From Kaistella flava (ex Peng et al. 2021) (lineage in GTDB: Bacteria; Bacteroidota; Bacteroidia; Flavobacteriales; Weeksellaceae): a DNA stretch of 64,000 nt. A program made the translations under genes and the position numbers. Below are positions 1 through 9,105 of this stretch, one piece after another. The notes beneath the pieces are model-generated. The model was not told where the DNA came from, searched no databases, and worked only from the letters and a program-made list of their open reading frames with translations. The stretch covers positions 2,852,001 to 2,916,000 of the forward strand of contig NZ_CP040442.1 in the NCBI RefSeq assembly GCF_015191005.1, written 5' to 3'. Position 1 is the stretch's first letter; every line of letters begins with the position of its first letter.

Positions 1-1316
1 CGATTTATAATGACATGGTCGTTGGTAAAAGTGGCGATACCGTTCAGATTGCAACTCAAAATATCAATGAACTAAATCCCGAAATTAAAAGCGCTTTATT
101 ATTAAAACCGGATTTCGAACAGCACCGTATTCATTATAAAACCGATTCTGCAAAATCTCAAGTTACCGTTTACAGAGTTCAGGCAACTGACGGCGTTATT
201 GGAACTTCCGAAACTGCTGTGAAAATTTGTTTGGGCTTAATAGGAATTATGACGCTCTTTATGGGCTTTATGAGTATCGCCGAAAAGGCTGGTGGAATTA
301 ATTTGTTGTCCAGAATGATTCAACCTTTTTTCTCGAAATTATTCCCGGAGATCCCCAAAAATCATCCGTCTTTTGGACATATGTTATTGAACTTTTCCGC
401 CAATCTTTTGGGACTGGATAATGCCGCAACGCCATTTGGTTTAAAGGCGATGGAAAGTTTGCAAACCTTAAATCCTGATAAAGAGAATGCGAGTAATTCA
501 CAAATTATGTTTCTGTGTCTGCATGCTGGCGGACTGACTTTAATTCCGGTTTCGATTATTGCAATTCGCGCATCGATGGGTTCTCATACGCCGACCGATA
601 TTTTTCTGCCGTGTATGATTGCTACTTTCGCCGCAACTCTTGCCGCGATGATTGTGGTTTCTCTTTATCAAAAAATTAATTTATTGCAACCTGTCGTAAT
701 CGCTTACGTTGGTGGAATTTCTGCCATTATCGGTTTACTCGTTGTTTATTTAGTGAGTTTAAGCAAAGAAGGTCTGGATAATTTCAGCATGTTATTGAGC
801 AACGGAATTATTCTATTGATTTTCTTCGCCATTGTTTTAGGGGCGCTTTATAAAAAAATCAATGTGTTCGATGCTTTTATCGATGGAGCAAAAGAAGGGT
901 TCTGGACCTGTGTGAAAATTATTCCTTATTTAGTCGGAATGTTGATCGCCATTTCTCTATTAAGAACTTCCGGGGTTTTCGATGTTTTGATTGACGGGAT
1001 GAAATGGGTCGCACAAGTTGTTGGATTTGATACCAGATTTGTTGATGGTTTGCCAACGGCTTTAATCAAACCACTTTCTGGTTCTGGCGCACGAGGAATG
1101 ATGGTTGACACCATGCAGACTTTTGGAGCAGACAGTTTCCAGGGAAGATTAGCCGCGGTTTTACAGGGAAGTTCTGATACTACTTTCTACGTCATTGCCA
1201 TATATTTCGGAGCAGTTGGAATTAAAAATACAAGATATACTGTGACAGCAATGCTTTTGGCAGATTTGGTTGGAGTGATTACTTCGGTGATTTTGGCGTA
1301 TATTTTCTTTGCTTAA
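1..1316 (+). CDS. Nucleoside-recognition (Gate) domain membrane protein, SpmA/SpmB-like fusion, 5' truncated
   Basis: The frame is open back to the first base of the window (codons for I-Y-N-D precede the first ATG at 15), so the true start lies upstream. The visible 430-odd residues carry about nine hydrophobic segments. Two similar blocks, one starting near residue 60 (a G-T-S-E-T-A-V-K run before a long membrane helix) and one near residue 285 (D-A-F-I-D-G-A-K-E-G-F), match the paired Gate domains of the nucleoside-recognition family, as in a fusion of the spore maturation proteins SpmA and SpmB. Conserved patches such as L-G-L-D-N-A-A-T-P and G-S-S-D-T-T-F-Y support this. Family members are inner-membrane proteins of uncertain function, and no spore role is expected in this non-sporulating group. 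The family is clear; the substrate is unknown. Confidence 0.85.
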   Translation, partial: IYNDMVVGKSGDTVQIATQNINELNPEIKSALLLKPDFEQHRIHYKTDSAKSQVTVYRVQATDGVIGTSETAVKICLGLIGIMTLFMGFMSIAEKAGGINLLSRMIQPFFSKLFPEIPKNHPSFGHMLLNFSANLLGLDNAATPFGLKAMESLQTLNPDKENASNSQIMFLCLHAGGLTLIPVSIIAIRASMGSHTPTDIFLPCMIATFAATLAAMIVVSLYQKINLLQPVVIAYVGGISAIIGLLVVYLVSLSKEGLDNFSMLLSNGIILLIFFAIVLGALYKKINVFDAFIDGAKEGFWTCVKIIPYLVGMLIAISLLRTSGVFDVLIDGMKWVAQVVGFDTRFVDGLPTALIKPLSGSGARGMMVDTMQTFGADSFQGRLAAVLQGSSDTTFYVIAIYFGAVGIKNTRYTVTAMLLADLVGVITSVILAYIFFA

Positions 1317-1324
1317 ACGGGTGC

Positions 1325-1492
1325 ATGATTCATGATGCAAGCAGTTGTGATGAAACCACCAATCATATATTAAAGATTACTCGTCTATATCCTGATATTA
1401 CAGAGTTTAATGAGATACTTGAAAAATATAAACTTTTAGGAGGGAAACTCCATAATTATATAGAATACGTCAAAAATAATTGGCGCATTTAA
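1325..1492 (+). CDS. Small 55-residue ORF, hypothetical, possibly a gene remnant
   Basis: An ATG nine bases after the preceding gene opens a 55-codon frame ending in TAA. The predicted peptide begins MIHDASSCDETT and ends in a charged, helix-forming stretch with an aromatic end (Y-V-K-N-N-W-R-I). Its composition looks protein-like rather than like random AT-rich DNA. I recognise no family. It could be a genuine small protein or the C-terminal stump of a lost gene. No ribosome binding site or promoter is evident, and the frame lies in a 219-base gap between two real genes. Confidence that it is expressed is low. Confidence 0.35.
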   Translation: MIHDASSCDETTNHILKITRLYPDITEFNEILEKYKLLGGKLHNYIEYVKNNWRI

Positions 1493-1515
1493 CCTGAAAC
1501 CATGCAACCTGAAAC
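1491..1515 (+). repeat. Short direct repeat, two copies of aacctgaaac
   Basis: The 10-mer aacctgaaac occurs at 1491-1500 and again at 1506-1515, separated by five bases, in the spacer before the next gene. Short repeats of this kind are common in flavobacterial spacers as far as I recall. No function is assigned. Confidence 0.5.
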
Positions 1516-1535
1516 TTGCACCAAAATAAATAAAT

Positions 1536-1925
1536 ATGATTCACGACAAAGATTACATTATCAGAATAGTAAAACAGTTTTCAGAATTTCTGTCTAAAAT
1601 GATTTTAGGCGGAGAAAGCGGTGGCGACGAAATAGAACTTCAACGGGTTTTCGATACCAATATGAATGATACGTTTAAAATGAATTTTGAGACCTTGTCT
1701 GCAATGCCAACCGAGGAAATAGTTCAATTGATCAATGACAAAGAAAAAAGTCATCATATTCCGTACTTTGAATTGTTGGGGAATTTGTTCTACTTTAAAA
1801 ATAAAGAAAACCCTAATCCTGATTTTGCCGCAAAAGCCAAAGTGTTCTACGAGCATTATTTACAAACAAGCGGTATTTTTTCAATGCCGATTGTGAGTCG
1901 GATTAATGAATTAAAGCAGATGTAA
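1536..1925 (+). CDS. Conserved hypothetical protein, resembles DUF6483-type proteins
   Basis: This is a 129-residue, probably soluble and mostly helical protein with no signal peptide or membrane segment. The opening M-I-H-D-K-D-Y-I-I-R-I-V-K-Q-F followed by a helix with S-K-M-I-L-G resembles the start of small proteins annotated DUF6483, but this comparison is from memory and is weak. The second half has a pattern (P-Y-F-E-L-L-G-N-L-F-Y) reminiscent of a tetratricopeptide-like helical hairpin. It lies 12 bases before the secreted protein that follows, so the two may be co-transcribed. I cannot assign a function. Confidence 0.7.
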   Translation: MIHDKDYIIRIVKQFSEFLSKMILGGESGGDEIELQRVFDTNMNDTFKMNFETLSAMPTEEIVQLINDKEKSHHIPYFELLGNLFYFKNKENPNPDFAAKAKVFYEHYLQTSGIFSMPIVSRINELKQM

Positions 1926-1937
1926 AAACTTTATCTG

Positions 1938-2981
1938 ATGGAAAAAAAATTACTCAAGACTTATTGTGTTTTGACCATTTTGTTTGCGCTTTTTATCAAT
2001 GCACAGAACATCACAGTTGTTGATACTAATAGCAAACCATTAGCAAATGTTCTGGTTTTTGATAAAGATGGAAATCTTTTGAGTAAGACTGATATTGAAG
2101 GGAATTTTGATAAAAAAAGCATTGAGCCATTACAGAGTTCATATATTTTCAAGCAGGAAAACGCTAATGAAGATGCCATTAATTCTAAAGAATTTACAAA
2201 CGATACGATTGTTCTCAATAACCGTGTTGTTCAAATACCAGAAGTTATTATCAGTACGATTTCTAATCCAAATTATGTGGTAATTCGTGGTTATTTTAAT
2301 AATTATATTACCCTGAATAATAAATTAAATTGCTACGTTGATGGGATTGTAGAATACACTTTTGACTACAAAACTAAAGAATATATTAACAGCAATATCA
2401 TAGAATACAGGACTTTTGTTTTAAAAGAAAAAAGCAACGAAGGAAAGGAAGTTTCTACATTTTCATTTGACACGATGGTTCGAATTCCGGAGTTAGAAAA
2501 AATCACTCAATTGGATAAATTAAAGGACAAAAAAGACGTCGTTTTTAAAACTTATATTGATGTAGAAAACGATAAAACCAATGTACAATATACCTCTTTA
2601 AGGCTTCAAGACAAAGTTGTAAAACTTTTCGGATACTTATTTACAGAAGGTTCTTCGGTTTCAATGTTTTCATTTTCAAAAACTAAAAATTATGATTTGA
2701 TTAGAAATTTAGATTATTTCAATCATACTTATCAAATCAATTTAAAACATAAAACAGAAGAAAACTATAATGCGTTTAAAGGTTATTCTAATTTTTATCC
2801 TGAAAAAGTATATTATTTAAAGGATAAAAAGAAGAACGATAAAATTAAATTGAATAGAAATAAAAGCAGTTATAGCGATAACTATTGGAAAAATTCTGTT
2901 CTGGAATCCACTTACAATACTTTTTCTAATTTCTTTAAAACTGATTTGGTTGAACAGCCGAATTCATTTAAAAGTAAATAG
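1938..2981 (+). CDS. Secreted protein with carboxypeptidase regulatory-like domain
   Basis: A Sec signal peptide covers about residues 1-22 (M-E-K-K, hydrophobic core, cleavage near N-A-Q). It is followed by a beta-sandwich of the carboxypeptidase regulatory-like type (residues ~24-75, pattern D-T-N-S-K-P-L-A-N-V-L-V then a G-N-L-L-S-K-T-D turn). The remaining ~270 residues have no motif I recognise and are rich in Asn, Lys and aromatic residues. They probably form a beta-rich periplasmic or outer-membrane domain. Bacteroidota encode many such proteins next to envelope genes. No T9SS sorting tail is visible. The gene ends 39 bases before the MutS-like gene. Function unknown. Confidence 0.75.
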   Translation: MEKKLLKTYCVLTILFALFINAQNITVVDTNSKPLANVLVFDKDGNLLSKTDIEGNFDKKSIEPLQSSYIFKQENANEDAINSKEFTNDTIVLNNRVVQIPEVIISTISNPNYVVIRGYFNNYITLNNKLNCYVDGIVEYTFDYKTKEYINSNIIEYRTFVLKEKSNEGKEVSTFSFDTMVRIPELEKITQLDKLKDKKDVVFKTYIDVENDKTNVQYTSLRLQDKVVKLFGYLFTEGSSVSMFSFSKTKNYDLIRNLDYFNHTYQINLKHKTEENYNAFKGYSNFYPEKVYYLKDKKKNDKIKLNRNKSSYSDNYWKNSVLESTYNTFSNFFKTDLVEQPNSFKSK

Positions 2982-3020
2982 ACGAATTGTAATTGAATGG
3001 AAAATAAGATTAAAAATTGA

Positions 3021-4808
3021 ATGAAAGAATTACGTTTACTACTCTCTGAAAAAAAGGAAACTCTTCAAAAATCACAAAAAAAGCTAACCATTTTAGGTTG
3101 GGTTCGAGTTATTGTATTCCTTGCTATTACTTACTTTTTTTTACAATATTTCATCTTTGAAAATGGTTTGAAAAGTCACTTGTATTTAGCGATTTTTTCC
3201 ACTGTTGTCTTTTTCCTTTTAGGATATTTTCTTTTAAATGTAAAACAGGAATTACAGTTTTATAAAAATTATCTCCATATCGGTGAGGAAATTATCAACA
3301 AAACAGAATTCGAAACGGGTTTAGATTTTGAGGAAAATATTGATCAACATCCTTTTGCAAAAGATCTGGATATTCTGGGCAAAAACTCGCTTTTCAGTTA
3401 TTTAAATTACGGTGAAACCAGTTTAGGTAAAAATAAACTCCGGGATTTTCTTTTAGATTTAAGTGTAAAAAAAGAGGAAATACTTCTGCGTCAAAAATCG
3501 ATCTCAGAATTGTCTGAAAAAACGGCGTGGAATATTCATTTTCTGACTTTGGCAAAGTCGATGGAAATCAAAGGAGAAATTTCACATCCAAACAAATCAA
3601 ATTCAGTTTTTAAAAATGCTGTTCTGGCGAAAATGGCCACAGTTGTGGTTTCTGTCTTGACTTTAGCCACTTTGTTATTGGCCATATTTGCACCGATATC
3701 GGGAGCATTAATTGGCTTACTATTCGTTGGAATATTAATCGTTTCCAGAATTGTCTTGTATGTTTATCGGCGGGAAATGCAGGAATTAGGAGAATTGATT
3801 TCCTTTGATTCGAATCAATATGAGCAGTTCTTGAATGTTTTTTCTCATATCGAAAAAGAAAATTTTACGGAAAAATTAAATCAGTCTCTTCAAAATAAAC
3901 TAAAATCAGGAAAAAGCAAATCTTCTCGCAAAGAAATAGAAAAGTTGGCTCGTTTGCTTCGTAATTATGAAAGCGGACAAAGTAATATTGGCGTAATCCT
4001 GAATAACTTTTTCTTGTGGAATCTTAATTTTACGCTTAAAATTGAAAAGCAATTTAACTCTATTGATGAGGATTTACCGCAATGGTTTGAGGCTTTTGCA
4101 GAATTTGAAGCATTAATTTCATTAGGGATTTTTAAATTTAAAAATCCAGATTATATTTTGCCCAAGATTAATGAAGATGGTGTTAAAATTAAAACAGAAG
4201 AACTCGTTCATCCTTTATTGTTTCAAACGGAAGTCGTTTCTAACAATTTCACCATTGATCAGCAGACCGAAATTTCAATTATTACCGGCGCAAATATGAC
4301 CGGGAAAAGTACCTTTCTCCGAACGGTAGGAATCAATTTGGTTTTGGCAATGACGGGCTGTCCGGTTGCGGCAAAAGAATTCAGTTTTATTCCGATGAAA
4401 CTTTTTACCTCCATGAGCACGAGTGATTCTCTCAGCGACGGAACTTCTTATTTTAATGCTGAAATTCTTCGCCTTCGAAAATTAGTTGAAAATTTAGAAA
4501 AAGGCGAACCTCAATTTATTATTTTAGATGAAATTTTAAAAGGAACTAATTCTCAGGATAAACTCACAGGTTCTGAATTATTCTTAGAGAAATTAATGAA
4601 AAGTAAAGTGCGATTCTCTTGTCTCATTGCAACACATGATTTAGATCTAACAAAAATTGAAGAAAAATTTCCTTTAAAAATTAAAAATTATTGTTTTGAA
4701 CTTCAAAACATTGATGGCGAACTGGAGACGGATTATAAACTTCAAAATGGCGTCACCAAAAGTATGAATGCGATTTATTTGATGAGAAAGTTTAAAATAA
4801 TTGATTAA
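3021..4808 (+). CDS. Membrane-anchored MutS-related ATPase
   Basis: This 595-residue protein has the MutS family C-terminal ATPase: Walker A G-A-N-M-T-G-K-S at 423-430, a Walker B with I-I-L-D-E followed by the L-K-G-T-N signature near 495-505, and a conserved T-H-D near 535. It lacks the MutS mismatch-recognition domain. Instead it has two hydrophobic hairpins (about residues 25-70 and 205-250) that should anchor it in the inner membrane. Proteins of this build are common in Bacteroidota and are often annotated as mismatch repair proteins, but a membrane anchor makes a role in classical repair unlikely. It is distinct from MutS1 and from MutS2, as no Smr domain is seen. True function unknown. 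Confidence 0.85.
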   Translation: MKELRLLLSEKKETLQKSQKKLTILGWVRVIVFLAITYFFLQYFIFENGLKSHLYLAIFSTVVFFLLGYFLLNVKQELQFYKNYLHIGEEIINKTEFETGLDFEENIDQHPFAKDLDILGKNSLFSYLNYGETSLGKNKLRDFLLDLSVKKEEILLRQKSISELSEKTAWNIHFLTLAKSMEIKGEISHPNKSNSVFKNAVLAKMATVVVSVLTLATLLLAIFAPISGALIGLLFVGILIVSRIVLYVYRREMQELGELISFDSNQYEQFLNVFSHIEKENFTEKLNQSLQNKLKSGKSKSSRKEIEKLARLLRNYESGQSNIGVILNNFFLWNLNFTLKIEKQFNSIDEDLPQWFEAFAEFEALISLGIFKFKNPDYILPKINEDGVKIKTEELVHPLLFQTEVVSNNFTIDQQTEISIITGANMTGKSTFLRTVGINLVLAMTGCPVAAKEFSFIPMKLFTSMSTSDSLSDGTSYFNAEILRLRKLVENLEKGEPQFIILDEILKGTNSQDKLTGSELFLEKLMKSKVRFSCLIATHDLDLTKIEEKFPLKIKNYCFELQNIDGELETDYKLQNGVTKSMNAIYLMRKFKIID

Positions 4809-4973
4809 GTTTTTGAATAATTTCAAGTTTAAGGTTGCAAAAATAATCAAAGAAACTTCTCTTTAGAACTAATTGTCGGTTCATTTTATATCTGAATATT
4901 GAAAATCTCAACTATTTTACTCAATAATTGTAACAAATCATCAAAAAGTCCGTCTTATTCTTTAAAATTATCA

Positions 4974-6323
4974 ATGAAGAAATCTGCTGTTTTTTTTCTG
5001 AGTTTGCTTTCGACTTTTATGTTTTCACAGAAAGTATGGACGCTCGAAGAATGTGTGAATTACGCTGTAGAAAACAATCTACAAGTTATTCAGAATTCAT
5101 ATAATAAAAAGCTGCAGGATTATACACTCTCGATTGCAAAGAGACAATATCTTCCTTCAGTTTCAGGGAATATTAATAATACAGCCAGTTTTGGACAAAC
5201 ACAATATGTAAATACCAGTGTTAGAAATGATAATTTCAGTAACAGCTCAAATGTTGGTGCAAATGTTTTGGTTTATAATAATGGCAGATTAGAAAAAAGT
5301 ATACGAAAAACCGAGTTTGATGTAGCAGCAAGTGAGTTTGATGTAGAACAAATAAAAAACGATATTTCGCTGCAAATTGCACAACAATATCTTTCGATTT
5401 TATTAAACCGAGAAATCACTAAAATTTCGGAAAGTGCTTTGGATAATGCAGACAAACTGTACAAAAGAGCCAAAATTACTACTGAAGTTGGAACTACAGC
5501 ACAAACTGTTTTAGCTGAAGCAGAAGCTGCTTTGGCAAGAGAGAAACAAAATGTAAAAACTGCGCAAATCAATACCGAAAGAAGTCTATTTGCATTGGCG
5601 ATGTTATTGCAACTTCCTGAATATAAAAGCTTTGATGTTCAAAATGTAGATATTCAAGATCAAATTGCTGCCCCATTATTCTCGGCCGATCAAGTTATTG
5701 ACAAGGCATTTGAAAATCAACCACAAATAAAAGCTGCAGAAACAAGAATTAAATCTGCAGAAGCTCAAACTGAAATTACTAAAACAGCTTTCTGGCCTAC
5801 AATTTCTGCAAATGTTGGGGTTGGTAGTTTTTATAATAATTTACTAAGTACTAATATTGTCGGTTTCGATCCTGTTACTCAGACTGCGATAAAAGAAAGT
5901 AGTTTCTTCGACCAATATAAAAATAATTTTGGGCAACAAGTTGGTTTGTCAGCCAGCATTCCTATTTTCAACAAAGGAATTACAAGATTAAACGTTGAGC
6001 AGTCGAAGATTAATGAAAATATCGCGAAAACTACTTTGCTGTTGCAAAAACAAACAGTTTTACAAAACGTACAAAAGGCTCAGTTTGATGCAGAAAGCAA
6101 TTACGAATCTTATAACGCAGCTTCACAAGCCGAGAAAAGTTCGAAACTAGCGCTGGATTTTGCGGAGAAAAGTTATAATGCCGGGAAAACGACTATTTAC
6201 GATTTAAACACCGCCAGAAATAATTACGCCAACGCTCAAGGAAGTGTGGCACAAGCGAAATACAATTATGTTTTCAGTTTGAAATTATTGAATTTCTATG
6301 CGGGAATTCCCTTATCTTTATAA
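4974..6323 (+). CDS. TolC family outer-membrane efflux channel protein
   Basis: The start is placed at the internal ATG at 4974, which gives a standard signal peptide (M-K-K-S-A-V-F-F, core, end near F-S-Q). An upstream in-frame ATG at 4899 would add 25 polar residues in front of it. The mature protein opens with W-T-L-E-E-C-V-N-Y-A, the usual first helix of TolC proteins, and contains two outer-membrane-efflux repeats with long Ala/Gln-rich helices (about residues 130-210 and 350-430). Its length of 449 aa is typical. In complexes the trimer forms the outer-membrane exit duct for RND, ABC or MFS pumps. No pump or adaptor gene is adjacent, so its partner must be encoded elsewhere. Confidence 0.9.
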   Translation: MKKSAVFFLSLLSTFMFSQKVWTLEECVNYAVENNLQVIQNSYNKKLQDYTLSIAKRQYLPSVSGNINNTASFGQTQYVNTSVRNDNFSNSSNVGANVLVYNNGRLEKSIRKTEFDVAASEFDVEQIKNDISLQIAQQYLSILLNREITKISESALDNADKLYKRAKITTEVGTTAQTVLAEAEAALAREKQNVKTAQINTERSLFALAMLLQLPEYKSFDVQNVDIQDQIAAPLFSADQVIDKAFENQPQIKAAETRIKSAEAQTEITKTAFWPTISANVGVGSFYNNLLSTNIVGFDPVTQTAIKESSFFDQYKNNFGQQVGLSASIPIFNKGITRLNVEQSKINENIAKTTLLLQKQTVLQNVQKAQFDAESNYESYNAASQAEKSSKLALDFAEKSYNAGKTTIYDLNTARNNYANAQGSVAQAKYNYVFSLKLLNFYAGIPLSL

Positions 6324-6332
6324 AAATTTTGG

Positions 6333-6376
6333 AAGAAATTCGCCATCTTTAAAAATGGTGGTCAAGAGAATTTCTT
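6333..6376 (+). other. Hairpin downstream of the TolC-type gene
   Basis: Arms aagaaattc (6333-6341) and gaatttctt (6368-6376) are complementary, with an inner ccat/atgg pair. No strong T-run follows, so it is a doubtful terminator. Confidence 0.35.
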
Positions 6377-6399
6377 AGTCTTAAATGTTAGATTAAAAA

Positions 6400-6990
6400 A
6401 TGTCGATTTCCCTGTTAGAAAAATATTTACCGAACCACTGTTTGCCTTATCTAAAGACATGGTTTGGCGATTATCCTATTCATATAAAAATCACGAGAGG
6501 AAGGAATTCCAAACTCGGTGATTATCGGAAAATGCCGGACAAATCACATCAGATTACCATTAATTCTACCTTACAACCACCACTTTTCTTTTTCGTTCTT
6601 ACCCATGAATTAGCGCATTTAATTGCATTCGAAAAATACGGACATCGGATTTCGCCACATGGTATAGAATGGAAAAACACTTTCAGAATAATGCTTTTAG
6701 AAAGCTTTTCTGTGTATGATGATGATTTAAAACCAATCATTTTAAAATTTTCAAAATCTCCGAAAGCTAATTTTATGTCGAGTCCAGATTTGGTAAGATA
6801 CTTCCACATTGAGGATTGTGAAGATGAAAGTTCCTACATTGAAGATTTAGAAATTAAGGATCAATTCATTTACAGAAAGCAGATTTATATCATTGACGAA
6901 AAACGTAAAAAAAACTATCTTTGTACACAACTCGATACCGATAAAAAATATATTTTTAAACCGCTAGCTCGAGTAGAAAAATTAAGTTAA
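6400..6990 (+). CDS. SprT-like zinc metalloprotease domain protein
   Basis: The 196-residue protein has the zinc protease motif H-E-L-A-H at residues 69-73, followed by a third probable ligand about 13-17 residues later (H-R-I-S-P-H-G-I-E-W-K), the layout of SprT/Spartan domains. There is no signal peptide, so it is cytoplasmic. The C-terminal third (Y-I-I-D-E-K-R-K-K-N-Y) would correspond to the small SprT C-terminal region, but it lacks the four-cysteine zinc ribbon of E. coli SprT. Eukaryotic Spartan degrades DNA-crosslinked proteins; the role of bacterial SprT is not established. The gene ends two bases before the guanylyltransferase start, suggesting co-transcription. Confidence 0.85.
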   Translation: MSISLLEKYLPNHCLPYLKTWFGDYPIHIKITRGRNSKLGDYRKMPDKSHQITINSTLQPPLFFFVLTHELAHLIAFEKYGHRISPHGIEWKNTFRIMLLESFSVYDDDLKPIILKFSKSPKANFMSSPDLVRYFHIEDCEDESSYIEDLEIKDQFIYRKQIYIIDEKRKKNYLCTQLDTDKKYIFKPLARVEKLS

Positions 6991-6992
6991 AT

Positions 6993-8075
6993 ATGTCACT
7001 ATCAAATAATTACTGTGTTATCATGGCGGGAGGAATCGGAAGTCGATTCTGGCCAATGAGCACTCAAAAATACCCAAAACAATTTCAAGATATTTTAGGA
7101 ACTGGCCGAACGATGATTCAGCAGACCTACGATAGAATTCGGAAAATAATACCGGCAGAAAACATCTATGTTATTACCAATAAGGAGTATATTTCCCTTA
7201 CTGAAGAGCAACTTCCGGAAATAAACCCCGAGAATATTGTTGGTGAACCGATGATGAAAAACACGGCGGCGTGTAATATTTATATGGCGAAAAAAATCGC
7301 TGATAAAAATGCTAATGCCAACATCATTGTGCTTCCGGCAGATCATTTAATTTTAAAAGAAGAAACCTTTCTGAAGAAAGCAGAACTTGCTTTTAATTTG
7401 GCTGAGAAAAATGATTATCTGATTACTTTGGGAATTACGCCAACTCGTCCGGATACTGGTTACGGCTATATTCAGTTTGTGGAGAAAGATGATTCTGAAT
7501 ACTTTAAAGTGAAAACTTTTACCGAAAAACCGGATTTAGAAATTGCTCAAACATTCTTGGATAGCGGAGATTTCTTGTGGAATGCCGGAATTTTTGTTTG
7601 GAGTGTAAAATCTATTCTTTCTGCTTTTGAAGGTTATTTACCAGAAATGTCACAGAATTTTGAAAGCTGTGAATACAATTCAAGTTCCGAAGAGCGCTGT
7701 ATTGACTTAATTTATCCTAAAGTAAATAAGATTTCGATTGATAACGGGATTTTAGAAAAAGCGAAAAATGTTTACGTTATTCCGGCAGATTTGGGTTGGA
7801 GCGATCTAGGAACGTGGACTTCCATTTATGAAAATGCCGAAAAGGGGGAAAATCAAAACTCGGTGAATACGAAACATATTGTTACTTATAATTCAAAAGG
7901 TAATTTAATTAAATTGAAAAACGAAAATAAAGCAGTGGTAATCGATGGTTTAGAAAATTATATCATAGTTGATACTGAGAAAGCGCTTTTAATTTGTCCA
8001 AGAGCAAACGATCAACTCATAAAAGATTATGTACAGGATTTGAAAACTTTGAAAAAAGGAGAAAAATTTCTGTAA
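6993..8075 (+). CDS. manC: Mannose-1-phosphate guanylyltransferase
   Basis: The enzyme makes GDP-mannose from mannose-1-phosphate and GTP in the cytoplasm, supplying glycans and GDP-fucose. The nucleotidyltransferase signature G-G-I-G-S-R-F-W-P is at residues 13-21, with P-K-Q-F at 28-31. The later blocks F-T-E-K-P and G-D-F-L-W-N-A-G-I-F-V-W are typical of the family. At 360 residues it has only the transferase and left-handed-helix parts, without the C-terminal cupin isomerase of the bifunctional form. It follows the SprT-like gene with a two-base gap. The two glycosyltransferases on the opposite strand just downstream may use related sugar donors, which is inference. Confidence 0.92.
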   Translation: MSLSNNYCVIMAGGIGSRFWPMSTQKYPKQFQDILGTGRTMIQQTYDRIRKIIPAENIYVITNKEYISLTEEQLPEINPENIVGEPMMKNTAACNIYMAKKIADKNANANIIVLPADHLILKEETFLKKAELAFNLAEKNDYLITLGITPTRPDTGYGYIQFVEKDDSEYFKVKTFTEKPDLEIAQTFLDSGDFLWNAGIFVWSVKSILSAFEGYLPEMSQNFESCEYNSSSEERCIDLIYPKVNKISIDNGILEKAKNVYVIPADLGWSDLGTWTSIYENAEKGENQNSVNTKHIVTYNSKGNLIKLKNENKAVVIDGLENYIIVDTEKALLICPRANDQLIKDYVQDLKTLKKGEKFL

Positions 8076-8098
8076 AAACAGAATTAAATAAAATAGGA

Positions 8099-8130
8099 AA
8101 TCCTTTCATTAATTTGAAAGGATTTTTTTA
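8099..8130. terminator. Bidirectional rho-independent terminator between manC and the GT9 gene
   Basis: Perfect arms aatcctttca (8099-8108) and tgaaaggatt (8115-8124) with a six-base loop. T-rich sequence follows on the + strand and A-rich sequence precedes it, so it can serve both convergent genes. Confidence 0.85.
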
Positions 8131-8139
8131 TTTTTAAAA

Positions 8140-9105
8140 TTAAATTAAATCGATTATCTTCTGTATATCAAGCTCTTCTAAGCATGCCCAGTCTCCACGA
8201 TAACATTCTTTATCACCAAAAACAGAACAAGGTCTGCAGGTTAAATCTTTGACTTGAACGATATCATTTTCACTTTGTCCATAACCTAAAAAACCAGCAT
8301 AAGGATGCGTAGATCCCCAAATGGAAATACAGCGAGTTCCCATCAAACTAGCCAAATGCATGTTGGCAGAATCCATAGAAATCATCACTTCAAGTTCTGA
8401 AATCTTTTGTAATTCTTGTTTTAGATTGAGTTTGCCTGCTAAGTTTTCGGTATTTGGAATTTGCTGTTGCCAATCATTAAGTAAGGTAACTTCATTTTTT
8501 CCTCCACCAAAAAAATAGATTTTATGGTTTTGAGCTAATATTTTTGCAACTTCAAAGGTTTTTTCTAAAGGAAGCATTTTTCCTTTATGTTGGGCAAAAG
8601 GTGCGATTCCAATTCCTTTTTTTAATGAAATGTTTTGTGGATATTGATGAGAAAGTTCGAGTTTGAAATTCATCGCACGAAATACATCGGCATAACGCTC
8701 TGTATTTGGCTTTAATTTTTTCTTATCTAAATTCCAAACATCGGTAAGCTGTTCTTTTTCCTCTTTCCCTTTTTTGATTTTGTAGACTTTAAAACCGTTT
8801 TTAATAAAGAATAAATCGAGGGTTTTGGTTCGGATAACATCATGTAAATCAGCAATATAGTTAGGTTTAAATTCTTTTAACAAAGATTTGCCTAATTTCC
8901 TTAGACCGAAAATCCCTTTATAATCGTCAAAATCAATTCCTCTAAAAGTAAGATTTGGTATTCCTTCAAATAAATCTTTGAAATTATCACGAGAAACCAT
9001 TACAACTTCTACATCAGGGTTTTGCTGAAGAAACTCGGTAATAACAGGAACAGTCATTGCGACGTCTCCAAAAGCTGAAAAACGATATGCTAATATTTTG
9101 ATCAC
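8140..9105 (-). CDS. Glycosyltransferase family 9 (heptosyltransferase-like)
   Basis: The 321-residue protein starts with the GT9 pattern (I-K-I-L-A-Y-R-F-S-A-F-G-D-V-A-M-T-V-P) and has the C-terminal donor-binding block S-M-D-S-A-N-M-H-L-A followed by I-W-G-S-T-H-P. GT9 enzymes transfer ADP-heptose or related sugars to lipid A-core on the inner leaflet of the inner membrane. A cysteine cluster near the C-terminus (C-R-P-C, then two more) is common in flavobacterial members. The start codon is GTG and overlaps the sufE stop by three bases (GTGA), which indicates translational coupling. Exact donor and acceptor cannot be read from sequence. Confidence 0.88.
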   Translation of the reverse strand: MIKILAYRFSAFGDVAMTVPVITEFLQQNPDVEVVMVSRDNFKDLFEGIPNLTFRGIDFDDYKGIFGLRKLGKSLLKEFKPNYIADLHDVIRTKTLDLFFIKNGFKVYKIKKGKEEKEQLTDVWNLDKKKLKPNTERYADVFRAMNFKLELSHQYPQNISLKKGIGIAPFAQHKGKMLPLEKTFEVAKILAQNHKIYFFGGGKNEVTLLNDWQQQIPNTENLAGKLNLKQELQKISELEVMISMDSANMHLASLMGTRCISIWGSTHPYAGFLGYGQSENDIVQVKDLTCRPCSVFGDKECYRGDWACLEELDIQKIIDLI

